From: Microbacterium sp. STN6
GTDB taxonomy: Bacteria; Actinomycetota; Actinomycetes; Actinomycetales; Microbacteriaceae
Length of the DNA: 64,000 bases
Assembly: GCF_026410545.1 (NCBI RefSeq)
Contig: NZ_JAPMIT010000001.1
Location: 310,001-374,000 of the forward strand
Direction of reading: 5' to 3'
Part shown: piece after piece, positions 53,140 through 63,672 of the stretch
How positions within the stretch are numbered: the first letter of the stretch is position 1
Layout: every line of letters starts with the position of its first letter
Program-made: the position numbers and the translations under genes
The notes under the pieces: model-generated
What the model was told of the DNA's origin: nothing
Seen by the model: the letters and a program-made list of their open reading frames with translations, nothing else
The model's database searches: none

Positions 53140-54228
53140 TTGACAATCACAGCCCGTAGGGCCGGCCTCGCCGGTCTTGCCGTAGCCAGCGTCATCGCGC
53201 TGTTCACGGCGTGCGCGCCCGCCCCGTCGTCAGACAACGCATCGAACGGCGGCGAGAAGAAGAACGACTTCCTGCCCTGCATGGTCTCCGACTCCGGCGG
53301 CTTCGACGACCACTCGTTCAACCAGCTGGGCTACGAGGGCCTCGTCGCGGCATCCAAGGATCTCGGCGTCTCGTTCAAGAAGGCCGAGTCGAAGGGCGCG
53401 AGCGACTTCGACCCCAACGTCTCGAGCATGGTCGACCAGAACTGCAACCTGATCATCACGGTCGGCTTCCTGCTGAAGGACGCCACCGAGAAGGCCGCGA
53501 AGGCCAACCCCGACGTCGACTTCGCCACCATGGACGACAACGAGATCAGCCTGCCGAACGTCAAGCCGATCATCTTCGACACCGCGCAGGCGGCGTTCCT
53601 CGGCGGCTACGCGGCGGCCAGCTACTCGAAGACCGGCGTCGTCGGCACCTTCGGCGGCATGCAGATCCCGACCGTCACCATCTTCATGGACGGCTTCGTG
53701 GACGGCGTCAAGTACTTCAACGAGCAGAAGAGCAAGAACGTGAAGGTCGTCGGCTGGGACGTCGACAAGCAGAACGGCTCCTTCACGGGTGGCTTCGAGG
53801 CCAACGAGACCGCGAAGAACACCGCGCAGGGCCTGATCGACCAGAATGCCGACGTCATCATGCCCGTCGGTGGCCCGATCTACCAGAGCGCCGCGCAGGC
53901 GATCCGCGACTCCAAGAAGGACATCGTGATGCTCGGCGTCGACGCCGACGTCTACGAGTCCGACCCGACCGTCAAGGACCTGCTGCTCACGAGCGTCATG
54001 AAGGGCCTCAAGCAGAGCGCCGAGGCCGTGACCAAGACGGCGGGCGAGGGCAAGTTCGACAACAGCCCCTACGTCGGCACCCTGAAGAACGACGGCGTGG
54101 GCCTCGCCCCGTTCCACGACTACGCCTCGAAGGTCGACTCGAACCTCGAGAGCGAGATCGCGACCATCAAGAAGGGCATCATCGACGGCTCGATCAAGGT
54201 CGTTTCGCCCTCCTCGCCCAAGTCATAA
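53140..54228 (+). CDS. BMP family nucleoside-binding lipoprotein
   Basis: Extracellular receptor of a nucleoside ABC importer. I start at TTG 53140 because GGAGG lies 7 nt upstream and the product then begins with a clean lipoprotein signal ending in the lipobox FTAC; a GTG at 53044 would add 32 residues with no role. 362 residues. PnrA/Med features: SDSGGFDDHSFNQLGYEGL, VGFLLKDATEKAAK, GGYAAASYSKTGVVGTFGG and PVGGPIYQSAAQA. The transporter genes follow after a terminator. Confidence 0.93.
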   Translation: MTITARRAGLAGLAVASVIALFTACAPAPSSDNASNGGEKKNDFLPCMVSDSGGFDDHSFNQLGYEGLVAASKDLGVSFKKAESKGASDFDPNVSSMVDQNCNLIITVGFLLKDATEKAAKANPDVDFATMDDNEISLPNVKPIIFDTAQAAFLGGYAAASYSKTGVVGTFGGMQIPTVTIFMDGFVDGVKYFNEQKSKNVKVVGWDVDKQNGSFTGGFEANETAKNTAQGLIDQNADVIMPVGGPIYQSAAQAIRDSKKDIVMLGVDADVYESDPTVKDLLLTSVMKGLKQSAEAVTKTAGEGKFDNSPYVGTLKNDGVGLAPFHDYASKVDSNLESEIATIKKGIIDGSIKVVSPSSPKS

Positions 54229-54253
54229 GGCGCGAGTAAGGGAACAACGGATG

Positions 54254-54284
54254 GGGGAGACCAGCGCGGCTGGTCTCCCCTTTT
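54254..54284 (+). terminator. Strong intrinsic terminator between receptor and transporter genes
   Basis: GGGGAGACCAGC (54254-54265), loop GCG, GCTGGTCTCCCC (54269-54280), TTTT. A 12-bp perfect stem directly followed by T, the best terminator in the window. The 190 bp after it up to 54474 should hold a second promoter or receive read-through. Confidence 0.93.
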
Positions 54285-54473
54285 CGGCGCCGGCGCCATC
54301 CGCTGCTCTGATCGTGGCGGCGCACGCACACGACTGCCCGTTCCCCGCCACGCTGCTCATCTGAGCGCTGACTGACATATGTGCAAAAAGGTAGGGTGAA
54401 GGGGCGCAGCGCGGCACTCGAGGCTGTTCTGCGAGCCCAGCACCCGTGGACGGGCAGAGAAGGAACTTGACAC

Positions 54474-55990
54474 ATGAAGCTCGAGCTTCGCGGCATCACG
54501 AAGAGATTCGGTGCCCTGGTCGCGAATGACCACATCGACCTGACGGTCGAGCCGGGAGAGATCCACTGTCTGCTCGGCGAGAACGGCGCAGGCAAATCCA
54601 CCCTCATGAACGTGCTCTACGGCCTCTACCAGGCCGAGGAGGGCGAGATTCTGCTGAACGACGAGGTTCAGCACTTCTCCGGCCCGGGCGACGCCATGGC
54701 GGCCGGCATCGGAATGGTGCACCAGCACTTCATGCTGATCCCGGTGTTCACGGTGGCAGAGAACGTGATGCTCGGCAACGAGGAGACGACGTTCGGTGGG
54801 CGGCTCGACCTTGCGGCGGCGCGAGCCAAGGTGCGTGACATCTCGTCGCGGTTCGGCTTCGACGTCGACCCCGACGCCCTGATCGAAGACCTGCCAGTCG
54901 GTGTGCAGCAGCGCGTGGAAATCATCAAGGCGCTCTCGCGCGACGCGAAGGTGCTCGTCTTCGACGAGCCGACCGCCGTGCTCACGCCGCAGGAGACCGA
55001 CGAGCTCATGTCGATCATGAGGCAGCTGAAGGAATCCGGCACCGCCATCGTGTTCATCACCCACAAGCTGCGCGAGGTGCGCGAGGTCGCCGACCGCATC
55101 ACCGTCATTCGGCTCGGCAAGGTCGTGGGCGAGGCGCAGCCCACCGCGACGAACACCGAGCTCGCCTCGCTCATGGTCGGCCGCGCCGTCGAGCTGACCG
55201 TGCACAAGGAGCCGGCGAAGGCGAGCGAGCCCGCCCTCGTCGTGCGCAACCTCTCGGTGATCGACCGCGCGGAGCAGCGCGTCGTCGACGGCGTGAGCTT
55301 CGACGTGAAGGCCGGGGAGATCCTCGCCATTGCCGGCGTGCAGGGCAACGGGCAGACCGAGCTGACCGAAGCGATCCTGGGCCTGCAGGCGAGGGTGAGC
55401 GGCAGCATCCGCCTCAATGGTCACGAGTTGAGCGGCCGGAGCGTGCGTCGCGTGCTCGACGCCGGCGTCGGCTTCGTTCCCGAGGACCGCAACGAAGACG
55501 GTCTGGTCGGCGAGTTCACGATCGCCGAGAACCTTATGCTCGACCGCAGCGAGGGCGCGCCGTTCGTTCGTGGCGGCGGCCTGCGGCTCGGCTTCCGGGC
55601 GCAGTTCGCGGAAGAGAAGGTGCGCGAGTTCGACGTGCGGGCGCAGGGCATCGACACGCCGGTGGGGCGCCTCTCGGGCGGCAACCAGCAGAAGGTGGTG
55701 CTGGCGCGCGAGCTCAGCCGCGAGCTGCGCCTCTTCGTGGCCGCTCAGCCCACGCGCGGCCTCGACGTGGGGTCCATCGAGTTCGTGCACAAACGCATCG
55801 TGGCCACGCGCGACGAGGGGATTCCGGTGATCGTGGTCTCCACCGAACTCGACGAGGTGGTGGCGCTCGCCGACCGCATCGCGGTCATGTACCGCGGCGG
55901 CATCGTGGGCATCGTGCCCGGTGACACGCCTCGTGACGTGCTTGGCCTGATGATGGCCGGCGAGAAGCCGACGAACCCGGAGGTCGCAGC

Positions 55991-55994
<4 letters not shown>
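54474..55994 (+). CDS. Nucleoside ABC transporter ATP-binding protein (two ATPase domains)
   Basis: 506 residues with two ABC domains in tandem, as in RbsA/NupA. Domain 1: Walker A GENGAGKSTLM, Q-loop VHQHFMLIP, signature LPVGVQQRVEIIKAL, Walker B VLVFDEPTAVL. Domain 2: GVQGNGQTELTEA in place of a canonical Walker A, signature LSGGNQQKVVLARELS and AAQPTRGLDVG. GAAGGAA precedes the ATG. Overlaps the first permease gene. Confidence 0.95.
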
Positions 55995-57225
<1,231 letters not shown>

Positions 57226-57229
<4 letters not shown>

Positions 57230-58515
57230 GCGCTGTGACCGACGACATTGCAACGGATGCCACGCCGGCGCTTCGCCGCGCCATCGAGTGGAAGACGTGG
57301 AAGGCGCCGATCATTCTCGGCGTGTTCGCCGTGCTCGGCATCGTGCTGTTCGTGCTGCTGCCCCGCGAGGGCGCGAGCACGTTCCGCTTCTCGAACACGG
57401 GCGACGCGATTCGCCTGCCGAACCTGACGCTGCCGACCCACGGCACCGGAATCGTCGTCGCGGTGCTTCTCGTGCTGCTCGCGATCGGCGGCTTCATGCT
57501 GGCCCGTGCCTCTCGCGCGGCGAAGCTGTGGCTGATGATCGCGTTCGCGTTCGCCTTCATGGTGGGCTTTCTCACGTGGGCCGCCGCCGGCCACACCATC
57601 CCGTTCACCGGACTGCTGCTCGGCACCGTCAGCCTCAGCGTGCCGCTGATCTTCGGCGCGCTCGGCGGTGTGATCTCCGAACGGGGCGGCGTAGTGAACG
57701 TCGCCATCGAGGGCCAGTTCCTGGCCGGAGCCTTCGTATCGGCGCTCGTCGCCTCGGCCACCAACAGCCTCGTGCTCGGCCTCGTCGCGGCGCTCGTCGC
57801 GGGCATGCTCGTCTCGTTCGTGCTCGCCGCGTTCTCCATCACCTACTTCGTCGACCAGGTGATCGTGGGCGTCGTGCTCAACGTGCTGGTCACCGGCCTC
57901 ACGAGCTTCCTCTACTCCGAGGTACTCGCGCCGAGCGCGACCGTGCTGAACTACCCGCCGCGTTTCCCGCGCCTGGCGATCCCCGGGCTCAGCGACATCC
58001 CCATCATCGGGCCGGTGCTCTTCGACCAGACGGTCATCGTCTACCTCATGTACGTGGCCGTCGCGGCCGTGTACTTCGGGCTGTTCCACACGCGGTGGGG
58101 ACTTCGCCTGCGGTCCGTTGGCGAGCATCCGCAGGCCGCTGACACCGTTGGCATCAACGTGGCCGCGACCCGCTTCTGGAACGTGTCGCTTGCCGGCGCC
58201 ATCGCGGGGCTCGGCGGCGCGTACTTCACGCTCGGCTCCGTTGGAGCGTTCACGAAGGAGATGACAGCGGGGCAGGGCTTCATCGCCCTCGCCGCGGTGA
58301 TCTTCGGCCGGTGGGACCCGATCAGGGCGACGCTGGCGGCGCTGCTGTTCGGCTTCGCCACCAACCTGCAGAACGTGCTCGGCATCATCGGGTCGCCCGT
58401 GCCGAGCGAGTTCATGCTGATGCTGCCATACGTGGTCACGATCTTCGCCGTGGCCGGGCTCGTCGGCCACTCACGGGCGCCCGCAGCCGATGGAAAGCCG
58501 TATATCAAGTCATGA
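57226..58515 (+). CDS. Nucleoside ABC transporter permease (BMP-type, second)
   Basis: 429 residues, GTG start overlapping the first permease stop. ALGGVISERGGVVNVAIEGQ is the family mark, followed by FVDQVIVGVVLNVLVTGLTS and VGINVAATRFWNVSLAGAIAGLGG. About ten helices; the N-terminal 90 residues carry two extra helices. Its stop is followed directly by the cdd start (ATGA). Confidence 0.93.
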
Positions 58516-58949
58516 GTTCTTTCGACGACGTCCCGACAAGCGGCGAGATCGATTGGGGTACGCTGCGCCAGGCGGCGACCGAGGCTATGGAGCACGCGTA
58601 TGTGCCATACTCCGGGTTCCCCGTGGGCGCTGCCGCCCTGGTCTCCGACGGGCGGGTGATCTCGGGCTGCAACGTGGAGAACGCCAGCTATGGCGTCACG
58701 CTGTGCGCCGAGTGCGGCCTGGTCTCCTCACTGCACATGACGGGCGGCGGCCACCTCGTGGCCTTCACGTGCGTCGACGGCCGCGGCGATGTGCTCATGC
58801 CGTGCGGCCGCTGCCGCCAGCTGCTCTATGAGCACGCCCTGCCGGGCATGCTGCTCGAGACGGTCTCCGGTATCCGCACGATCGACGAGGTGCTGCCTGA
58901 TGCGTTCGGGCCCAGGCAGCTGAACGAGTACGGGACGGAGCGGGCGTGA
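58512..58949 (+). CDS. cdd: Cytidine deaminase
   Basis: 145-residue zinc enzyme converting cytidine and deoxycytidine to uridine forms. Zinc/catalytic motifs CAECGLV (C-A-E) and PCGRCRQLL (C-x2-C), substrate loop GCNVENASYG, and VPYSGFPVGAA. Start at ATG 58512, overlapping the permease stop, so uptake and salvage are one operon. Confidence 0.96.
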   Translation: MSSFDDVPTSGEIDWGTLRQAATEAMEHAYVPYSGFPVGAAALVSDGRVISGCNVENASYGVTLCAECGLVSSLHMTGGGHLVAFTCVDGRGDVLMPCGRCRQLLYEHALPGMLLETVSGIRTIDEVLPDAFGPRQLNEYGTERA

Positions 58950-60313
58950 GCGACACGAGCGGAACGGGCGGGCATGGCGCGGGCGACGGCAGGGGCGCCA
59001 CGGCATCCGCTGGTTCGGTTGAGGCGTTCGACGTCGTCGACCTGATTCACACGAAGCGGGATCGCGGCGCGCTGACCGGCGCCGAGATCGGCTGGCTCAT
59101 CGACGCGTACACGCGCGGGTACGTGGGCGACGAGCAGATGGCCGCGATGACGATGGCGATCTTCCTGAACGGCATGGAGCGTCGCGAGATCACCGACCTG
59201 ACCATGGCGATGATCGCGAGCGGCGAGCGCATGGACTTCTCCGGTCTCGGCAAGCCGACAGTCGACAAGCATTCGACAGGCGGGGTCGGCGACAAGATCA
59301 CGCTGCCGCTCATGCCGCTGGTGGCGTCGTTCGGCGTCGCGGTGCCGCAGCTTTCCGGTCGTGGGCTCGGGCACACGGGTGGCACGCTCGACAAGCTCGA
59401 GTCGATCCCCGGCTGGCGTGCGGAACTGTCGAACGAGGAGATGTTCGCGCAGCTGCGCGAATGGGGCGGTGTGATCTGCGCGGCCGGCGCCGGGCTCGCG
59501 CCGGCCGACAAGAAGCTGTACGCGCTGCGCGACATCACGGGCACGGTCGAGGCGATCCCGCTCATCGCGTCGTCGATCATGTCGAAGAAGATCGCCGAGG
59601 GCACGGGCGCGCTCGTGCTCGACGTGAAGTTCGGCTCCGGGTCGTTCATGGGCGACATCGAGCGTTCGCGCGAGCTTGCACGCACCATGGTGGAGCTGGG
59701 CAGGGATGCCGGGGTGGCGACATCCGCTCTGCTGACCAATATGAACGTGCCGCTCGGGCTCACGATCGGCAACGCGAACGAGGTGCGCGAGTCGGTGGAG
59801 GTGCTCGCCGGCGGCGGCCCCGCCGATGTCGTCGAGCTGACGCTCGCGCTCGCCCGCGAGATGCTGGCGCTCGCCGGCCAGCCCGACGCCGATGTGGAGG
59901 CCGCGCTGCGCGACGGCCGGGCCATGGACACGTGGCGGGCGACCGTGCGTGCTCAGGGCGGCGACCCGGATGCCGCGCTGCCCGCCCCCCGGGAGACCCA
60001 CACGGTCGTGGCCGACCGCGATGGGGTGCTCGTCGAGCAGCAGGCACTGCCGTTCGGCATTGCCGCGTGGCGCCTCGGCGCGGGCAGGGCCCGCAAGCAG
60101 GACCCGGTGCAGCACGCGGCGGGCATCGACCTGCACGCGAAACCGGGCGACACCGTGCGCGCCGGAGCGCCGCTGTTCACGCTCGCGACCGACGAGCCGG
60201 CCCGCTTCGAGCGTGCCCTGGCGGCGGTCGAGGGTGCGTGGCGCATCGGGGATGCGGGGGAGCAGCCCGTCACCGGTGGGCCCCTCATCGCCGGCCGCGT
60301 CACCGCCGAGTAG
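58946..60313 (+). CDS. deoA: Thymidine phosphorylase
   Basis: 455 residues, GTG start overlapping cdd. Splits thymidine (and related pyrimidine nucleosides) to base and deoxyribose 1-phosphate. Motifs: KHSTGGVGDKITLPLMPLVA (phosphate loop), GRGLGHTGGTLDKLESIPG (family signature) and VLDVKFGSGSFM. The C-terminal domain carries the PYNP segment HAGIDLHAKPGDTV. N-terminal 20 residues are Gly/Ala-rich and variable. Confidence 0.95.
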   Translation: MSDTSGTGGHGAGDGRGATASAGSVEAFDVVDLIHTKRDRGALTGAEIGWLIDAYTRGYVGDEQMAAMTMAIFLNGMERREITDLTMAMIASGERMDFSGLGKPTVDKHSTGGVGDKITLPLMPLVASFGVAVPQLSGRGLGHTGGTLDKLESIPGWRAELSNEEMFAQLREWGGVICAAGAGLAPADKKLYALRDITGTVEAIPLIASSIMSKKIAEGTGALVLDVKFGSGSFMGDIERSRELARTMVELGRDAGVATSALLTNMNVPLGLTIGNANEVRESVEVLAGGGPADVVELTLALAREMLALAGQPDADVEAALRDGRAMDTWRATVRAQGGDPDAALPAPRETHTVVADRDGVLVEQQALPFGIAAWRLGAGRARKQDPVQHAAGIDLHAKPGDTVRAGAPLFTLATDEPARFERALAAVEGAWRIGDAGEQPVTGGPLIAGRVTAE

Positions 60314-60333
60314 CCGCGCTGCGCGCTAGGGAA

Positions 60334-60463
60334 TCTGCGGGCTGAGGAGCGGCGCGGCCGCGTCTCGAAGCCACGGGCCGGTTTCGAGACGCCGCTTCGC
60401 GGCTCCTCAACCTCCGTGGGCGGCTCCTCAACCTCCGTGGGCGGCTCCTCAACCTCCGTGGGC
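60334..60463. repeat. REP-like elements and 21-bp tandem repeat
   Basis: Forward copy 60336-60372 (CTGCGGGCTGAGGAGCGGCG...CGTCTCGAAGCC), inverted copy 60380-60412 (GGTTTCGAGACGCC...CTCCTCAACC), then three 21-bp units (core CTCCTCAACCTCCGTGGGC) at 60401, 60422 and 60443. The last unit contains the stop codon of mrp. Confidence 0.9.
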
Positions 60464-61624
60464 GGCTCCGTCGCGCACCGAGGCCGCGATCGCGGCGGCA
60501 GCCGAGCGGATGGCAGCAGCAGCCGGGTCGGCAGGTTGCGAGTGCACGATCGGCACACCGGCATCCCCGCCCGAGCGCAGTGCCACGCTGAGCGGCACCG
60601 ACGCGAGCAGCGGCACCGCGGAACCCTGCGCGCGCGACAACCTCGCGCAGAGCGTCGCCCCTCCGCCGGCGCCGAAGACGTCGAGCACCGAGCCGTCCTG
60701 CTGCACGAACCCCGCCATGTTCTCGATCACCCCGAACACGCGCTGCCCCGTCTGCCGCGCCACGGTTCCGCTGCGCTCGGCGACGTCGGCCGCGGCCGGC
60801 TGAGGCGTCGTCACCACGATGATCTCGGCGTTCGGCAGCATCTGGCCCAGCGAGATCGCGATGTCGCCCGTGCCCGGCGGAAGGTCGAGCAGCAGCACGT
60901 CGAGCCGGTCGAAGTGCACGTCGGTCAGAAACTGCTTGATCGTGCGGTGCAGCATGGGCCCACGCCAGGCGACCGCCGCCGAGTTGTCGTCGATGAACAT
61001 GCCGATCGAGATCGTCTTCACCCCGTAGCCGATCGGCGGCAGGATCATGCCGTCCACGCGGGTCGGCCGCGCCGCCACGCTCGTACCCTCGGCGCTCGTC
61101 TCCACCAGCCCGAGCAGCCCCGGCATCGAGAAGCCGAAAACATCCGCGTCGATGACCCCGACCGCGAGCCCGCTCTCTGCCAGGGCGACCGCCAGGTTCG
61201 CGGTGATCGTCGACTTGCCCACGCCCCCCTTGCCGCTCGCCACCGCGAACACGCGCGTCGGCGACCCCGGCCCGAACGGGATCCCGCGCGTCGCCGCCTC
61301 GCCGCGCAGCCTCGTCACGAGCTCCTCGCGCTCGGCCGGGCTCATCACGTCGACGATCACCTCGACGCCCGTCACCCCCGCGACTCCGGCCGTCGTCGCC
61401 CGCACGTCCTCGGCGATCCGCGTGGAGTTCGGGCAGGTCGCGATCGTGAGCCGAATCGTCACGCGGGCTCGCCCCGCGTCATCCACCTCGATCGCCGACA
61501 CCATGCCGAGCTGCGTGATCGGCCGCCGAATCTCCGGGTCCAGAACCTGCGACAGCGCCCCGTGGATGCGCGGTTCCAGATACGCGAACGGATGCGTCGC
61601 CTCGGCGACGCGCACGTCAGACAT
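60449..61624 (-). CDS. mrp: Mrp/NBP35-type ATP-binding protein, Fe-S cluster carrier
   Basis: 391 residues. N-terminal MIP18/DUF59 domain (about residues 10-100), then a P-loop NTPase with the deviant Walker A ASGKGGVGKSTI, LAESGLAVGVIDADVFGFSMP and LLDLPPGTGDIAISL. The CxxC that bridges a cluster in many Mrp proteins is missing: the segment after VIENMAGF has no cysteine, as in other actinobacteria. It overlaps the SufT-like gene upstream by 8 bp, supporting a role in Fe-S assembly. The stop codon lies in a REP repeat. Confidence 0.92.
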   Translation of the reverse strand: MSDVRVAEATHPFAYLEPRIHGALSQVLDPEIRRPITQLGMVSAIEVDDAGRARVTIRLTIATCPNSTRIAEDVRATTAGVAGVTGVEVIVDVMSPAEREELVTRLRGEAATRGIPFGPGSPTRVFAVASGKGGVGKSTITANLAVALAESGLAVGVIDADVFGFSMPGLLGLVETSAEGTSVAARPTRVDGMILPPIGYGVKTISIGMFIDDNSAAVAWRGPMLHRTIKQFLTDVHFDRLDVLLLDLPPGTGDIAISLGQMLPNAEIIVVTTPQPAAADVAERSGTVARQTGQRVFGVIENMAGFVQQDGSVLDVFGAGGGATLCARLSRAQGSAVPLLASVPLSVALRSGGDAGVPIVHSQPADPAAAAIRSAAAAIAASVRDGAAHGG

Positions 61625-61946
61625 TGAAGCCGAGCGCCCTCATCATCTCGCGGCCGTCGTCGGTGATGCGCGCCGGCGTCCAGGCCGGCATCCATACCCA
61701 ATTGATGGTGTGCGCGTCGACCAGGCCTTCGAGAGCGAGGGCGGTCTGCGCCGAGATGTCGTCCTGCAGGGGGCACTCGGCTGTGGTCAGCGTCATGTAG
61801 ATGACGAGCTCGCCCTTCTCGTCGTTCCACCCGAGCTCGTAGATGAGGCCGAGATCGACGACGTTGACGCCGAGTTCGGGGTCGATGACGTCGCGCAGCG
61901 CCTCCTCGACCTCGTCCTGGGTGGGTGGTTCGAGTGCGGTGATCAT
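61617..61946 (-). CDS. SufT/PaaD-like metal-sulfur cluster assembly factor (DUF59)
   Basis: 109-residue MIP18-family protein: EEALRDVIDPELGVNVVDLG and IYMTLTTAECPLQDDISAQT, with the conserved cysteine of the family. Usually at the end of suf operons in actinobacteria; here it precedes mrp and is divergent from a ferredoxin gene, keeping an Fe-S theme. Confidence 0.92.
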   Translation of the reverse strand: MITALEPPTQDEVEEALRDVIDPELGVNVVDLGLIYELGWNDEKGELVIYMTLTTAECPLQDDISAQTALALEGLVDAHTINWVWMPAWTPARITDDGREMMRALGFNV

Positions 61947-62010
61947 GGTCTCTCCAAGCGGGCCGGCGGGAACACGGCGGCGATTCCGCCACCTGCTTCG
62001 ACGATATCAA

Positions 62011-62034
62011 TTTACAGGAGTATTGTCCTGTAAA
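62011..62034. promoter_or_regulatory. Palindrome TTTACAGGA-N6-TCCTGTAAA before fdxA
   Basis: Two perfect 9-bp arms (62011-62019 and 62026-62034). The centre holds TATTGT (62021-62026), which with TTCGAC (61997-62002, spacer 18) could be the fdxA promoter. A protein bound here would block transcription. It ends just before the ribosome-binding site AAGGAG. Confidence 0.75.
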
Positions 62035-62045
62035 AAGGAGAAGCG

Positions 62046-62438
62046 ATGGCCTACGTGATCGGCGCCGCCTGTATCGACGTCATGGACCGCGCCTGCGTCG
62101 ACGAATGCCCCGTCGACTGCATCTATGAGGGCGAGCGGTCGCTGTACATTCACCCGGACGAGTGCATCGACTGCGGTGCCTGCGAGCCGGTCTGCCCCGT
62201 CGAGGCGATCTCGTACGAAGATGACGTACCCGAGCGCTGGGTCGATTTCATCGACGACAACGAGAGATTCTTCGCGCAGCCGCTGCCGGGCATCGTGAGC
62301 GCTCTCGGCTCGCCGGGTGGGGCGGCGAAAGTGGGCCCCGTCGGGGTCGACACCGAGCTGGTGGCGGGCTATCCGCCCCTCGCCGAGCGCGACGACACTC
62401 TCGACAACCGCTGCGGCTTCTCAGTCGGCGAACAGTGA
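62046..62438 (+). CDS. fdxA: Ferredoxin (7Fe-8S type)
   Basis: 130 residues. The N-terminal half has the FdxA ligand pattern: first cluster from CIDVMDRACVDECPVDC, second from CIDCGACEPVCPVEA. The typical continuation YEDDVPERWVDFIDDNERFF and LGSPGGAAKVGPVG follow; the last 30 residues, with one more cysteine, are longer than in most FdxA. AAAGGAGAAGCG precedes the ATG. Low-potential electron carrier. Confidence 0.94.
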   Translation: MAYVIGAACIDVMDRACVDECPVDCIYEGERSLYIHPDECIDCGACEPVCPVEAISYEDDVPERWVDFIDDNERFFAQPLPGIVSALGSPGGAAKVGPVGVDTELVAGYPPLAERDDTLDNRCGFSVGEQ

Positions 62439-62482
62439 ACCGATCATACTCGCCGCCGTGCCCGCCCCGGTAGATTGAGGGG

Positions 62483-63631
62483 ATGGACGCACCAGCACCC
62501 CGCGAGGGCACATCGACCACGAATGAGGCGGCAGGAGCGGAGGGCCGCGGCGCCGACATCCGCTCGCTGCCCAAGGTTTCGCTGCACGATCACCTCGACG
62601 GCGGGCTGCGACCGCAGACGATCATCGAGCTCGCCGACGCGATCGAGCTCGAGCTGCCGCGCACCGAAGCCAGCGCGCTCGGGGAGTGGTTCGCCGACCA
62701 GTCCGACTCGGGCGACCTCGTCGAGTACCTGAAGACGTTCGACGTGACGACCGCGGTCATGCAGACGCGGGAGGGGCTCGGCCGGGTCGCGCGCGAGTTC
62801 GTGCAGAACCTCGGCGACGATGGCGTCATCTACGGCGAAGTGCGCTGGGCGCCCGAGCAGCACCTCGCGCGCGGCCTCTCGCTCGACGAGACCGTCGAGG
62901 CAGTGCAGGAGGGCATCGAGGAGGGCATCGAGGATGTGCGCCGCACCGGCCGCGATATTCGCGTAGGGCAGCTCGTGACCGCGATGCGCCACGCCGACCG
63001 CGGGCTCGAGATCGCCCAGCTGGCGGTGCGGCACCGCGACCGCGGCGTCGTCGGCTTCGACATCGCCGGTGCCGAGGCCGGGTTCCCGGCCTCCCGGCAC
63101 CGCGACGCGTTCGACTATCTGGCTTCCCAGTTCATGCCCGTCACGGTTCATGCCGGCGAAGCGGATGGGCTCGACAGCATCCGCAGCGCGCTATTCGACG
63201 GCCGGGCACTGCGCCTCGGTCACGGCGTGCGGCTGGCCGAGGACATCGTGATCGAGCGGGAGGACGCGGACAACACGTATGTCTCGCTCGGGCTCCTGGC
63301 GCAATGGGTGAAGGATCGCGAGATCGCGCTGGAGACGAGCCCGTCGTCGAACCTGCAGACCGGCGCGATCGCCGCCTGGGGAACCGAGCTCGTCGACCAC
63401 CCGTTCGACCTGCTGTACCAGCTGGGGTTCCGCGTGACTGTGAACACCGACAACCGGCTCATGAGCAACACGACGCTCACGAACGAGCTGTCGCTGCTCA
63501 TCGACGCGTTCGGGTACGACCTGAGCGACCTCGAGACGTTCCAGCTGAACGCAGCGGCCGCGGCGTTCCTGCCGTTGGAAGAGCGCGACGAGCTCGCCGA
63601 GGACATCACGGCGGGCTTCGCCGCCGCCTGA
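62483..63631 (+). CDS. add: Adenosine deaminase
   Basis: 382-residue zinc enzyme converting adenosine to inosine. Metal ligands and catalytic residues: SLHDHLDGGLRP (HxH), VHAGEADGLDS, SPSSNLQTGAI, and NTDNRLMSNTTLTNE (catalytic D). The Gly-rich N-terminal 30 residues are variable. Fits the nucleoside salvage function of the block. Confidence 0.95.
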   Translation: MDAPAPREGTSTTNEAAGAEGRGADIRSLPKVSLHDHLDGGLRPQTIIELADAIELELPRTEASALGEWFADQSDSGDLVEYLKTFDVTTAVMQTREGLGRVAREFVQNLGDDGVIYGEVRWAPEQHLARGLSLDETVEAVQEGIEEGIEDVRRTGRDIRVGQLVTAMRHADRGLEIAQLAVRHRDRGVVGFDIAGAEAGFPASRHRDAFDYLASQFMPVTVHAGEADGLDSIRSALFDGRALRLGHGVRLAEDIVIEREDADNTYVSLGLLAQWVKDREIALETSPSSNLQTGAIAAWGTELVDHPFDLLYQLGFRVTVNTDNRLMSNTTLTNELSLLIDAFGYDLSDLETFQLNAAAAAFLPLEERDELAEDITAGFAAA

Positions 63632-63672
63632 GCCAGCGGCGAAATCCCAGCCAATCCCGATACGCTTGTCGC

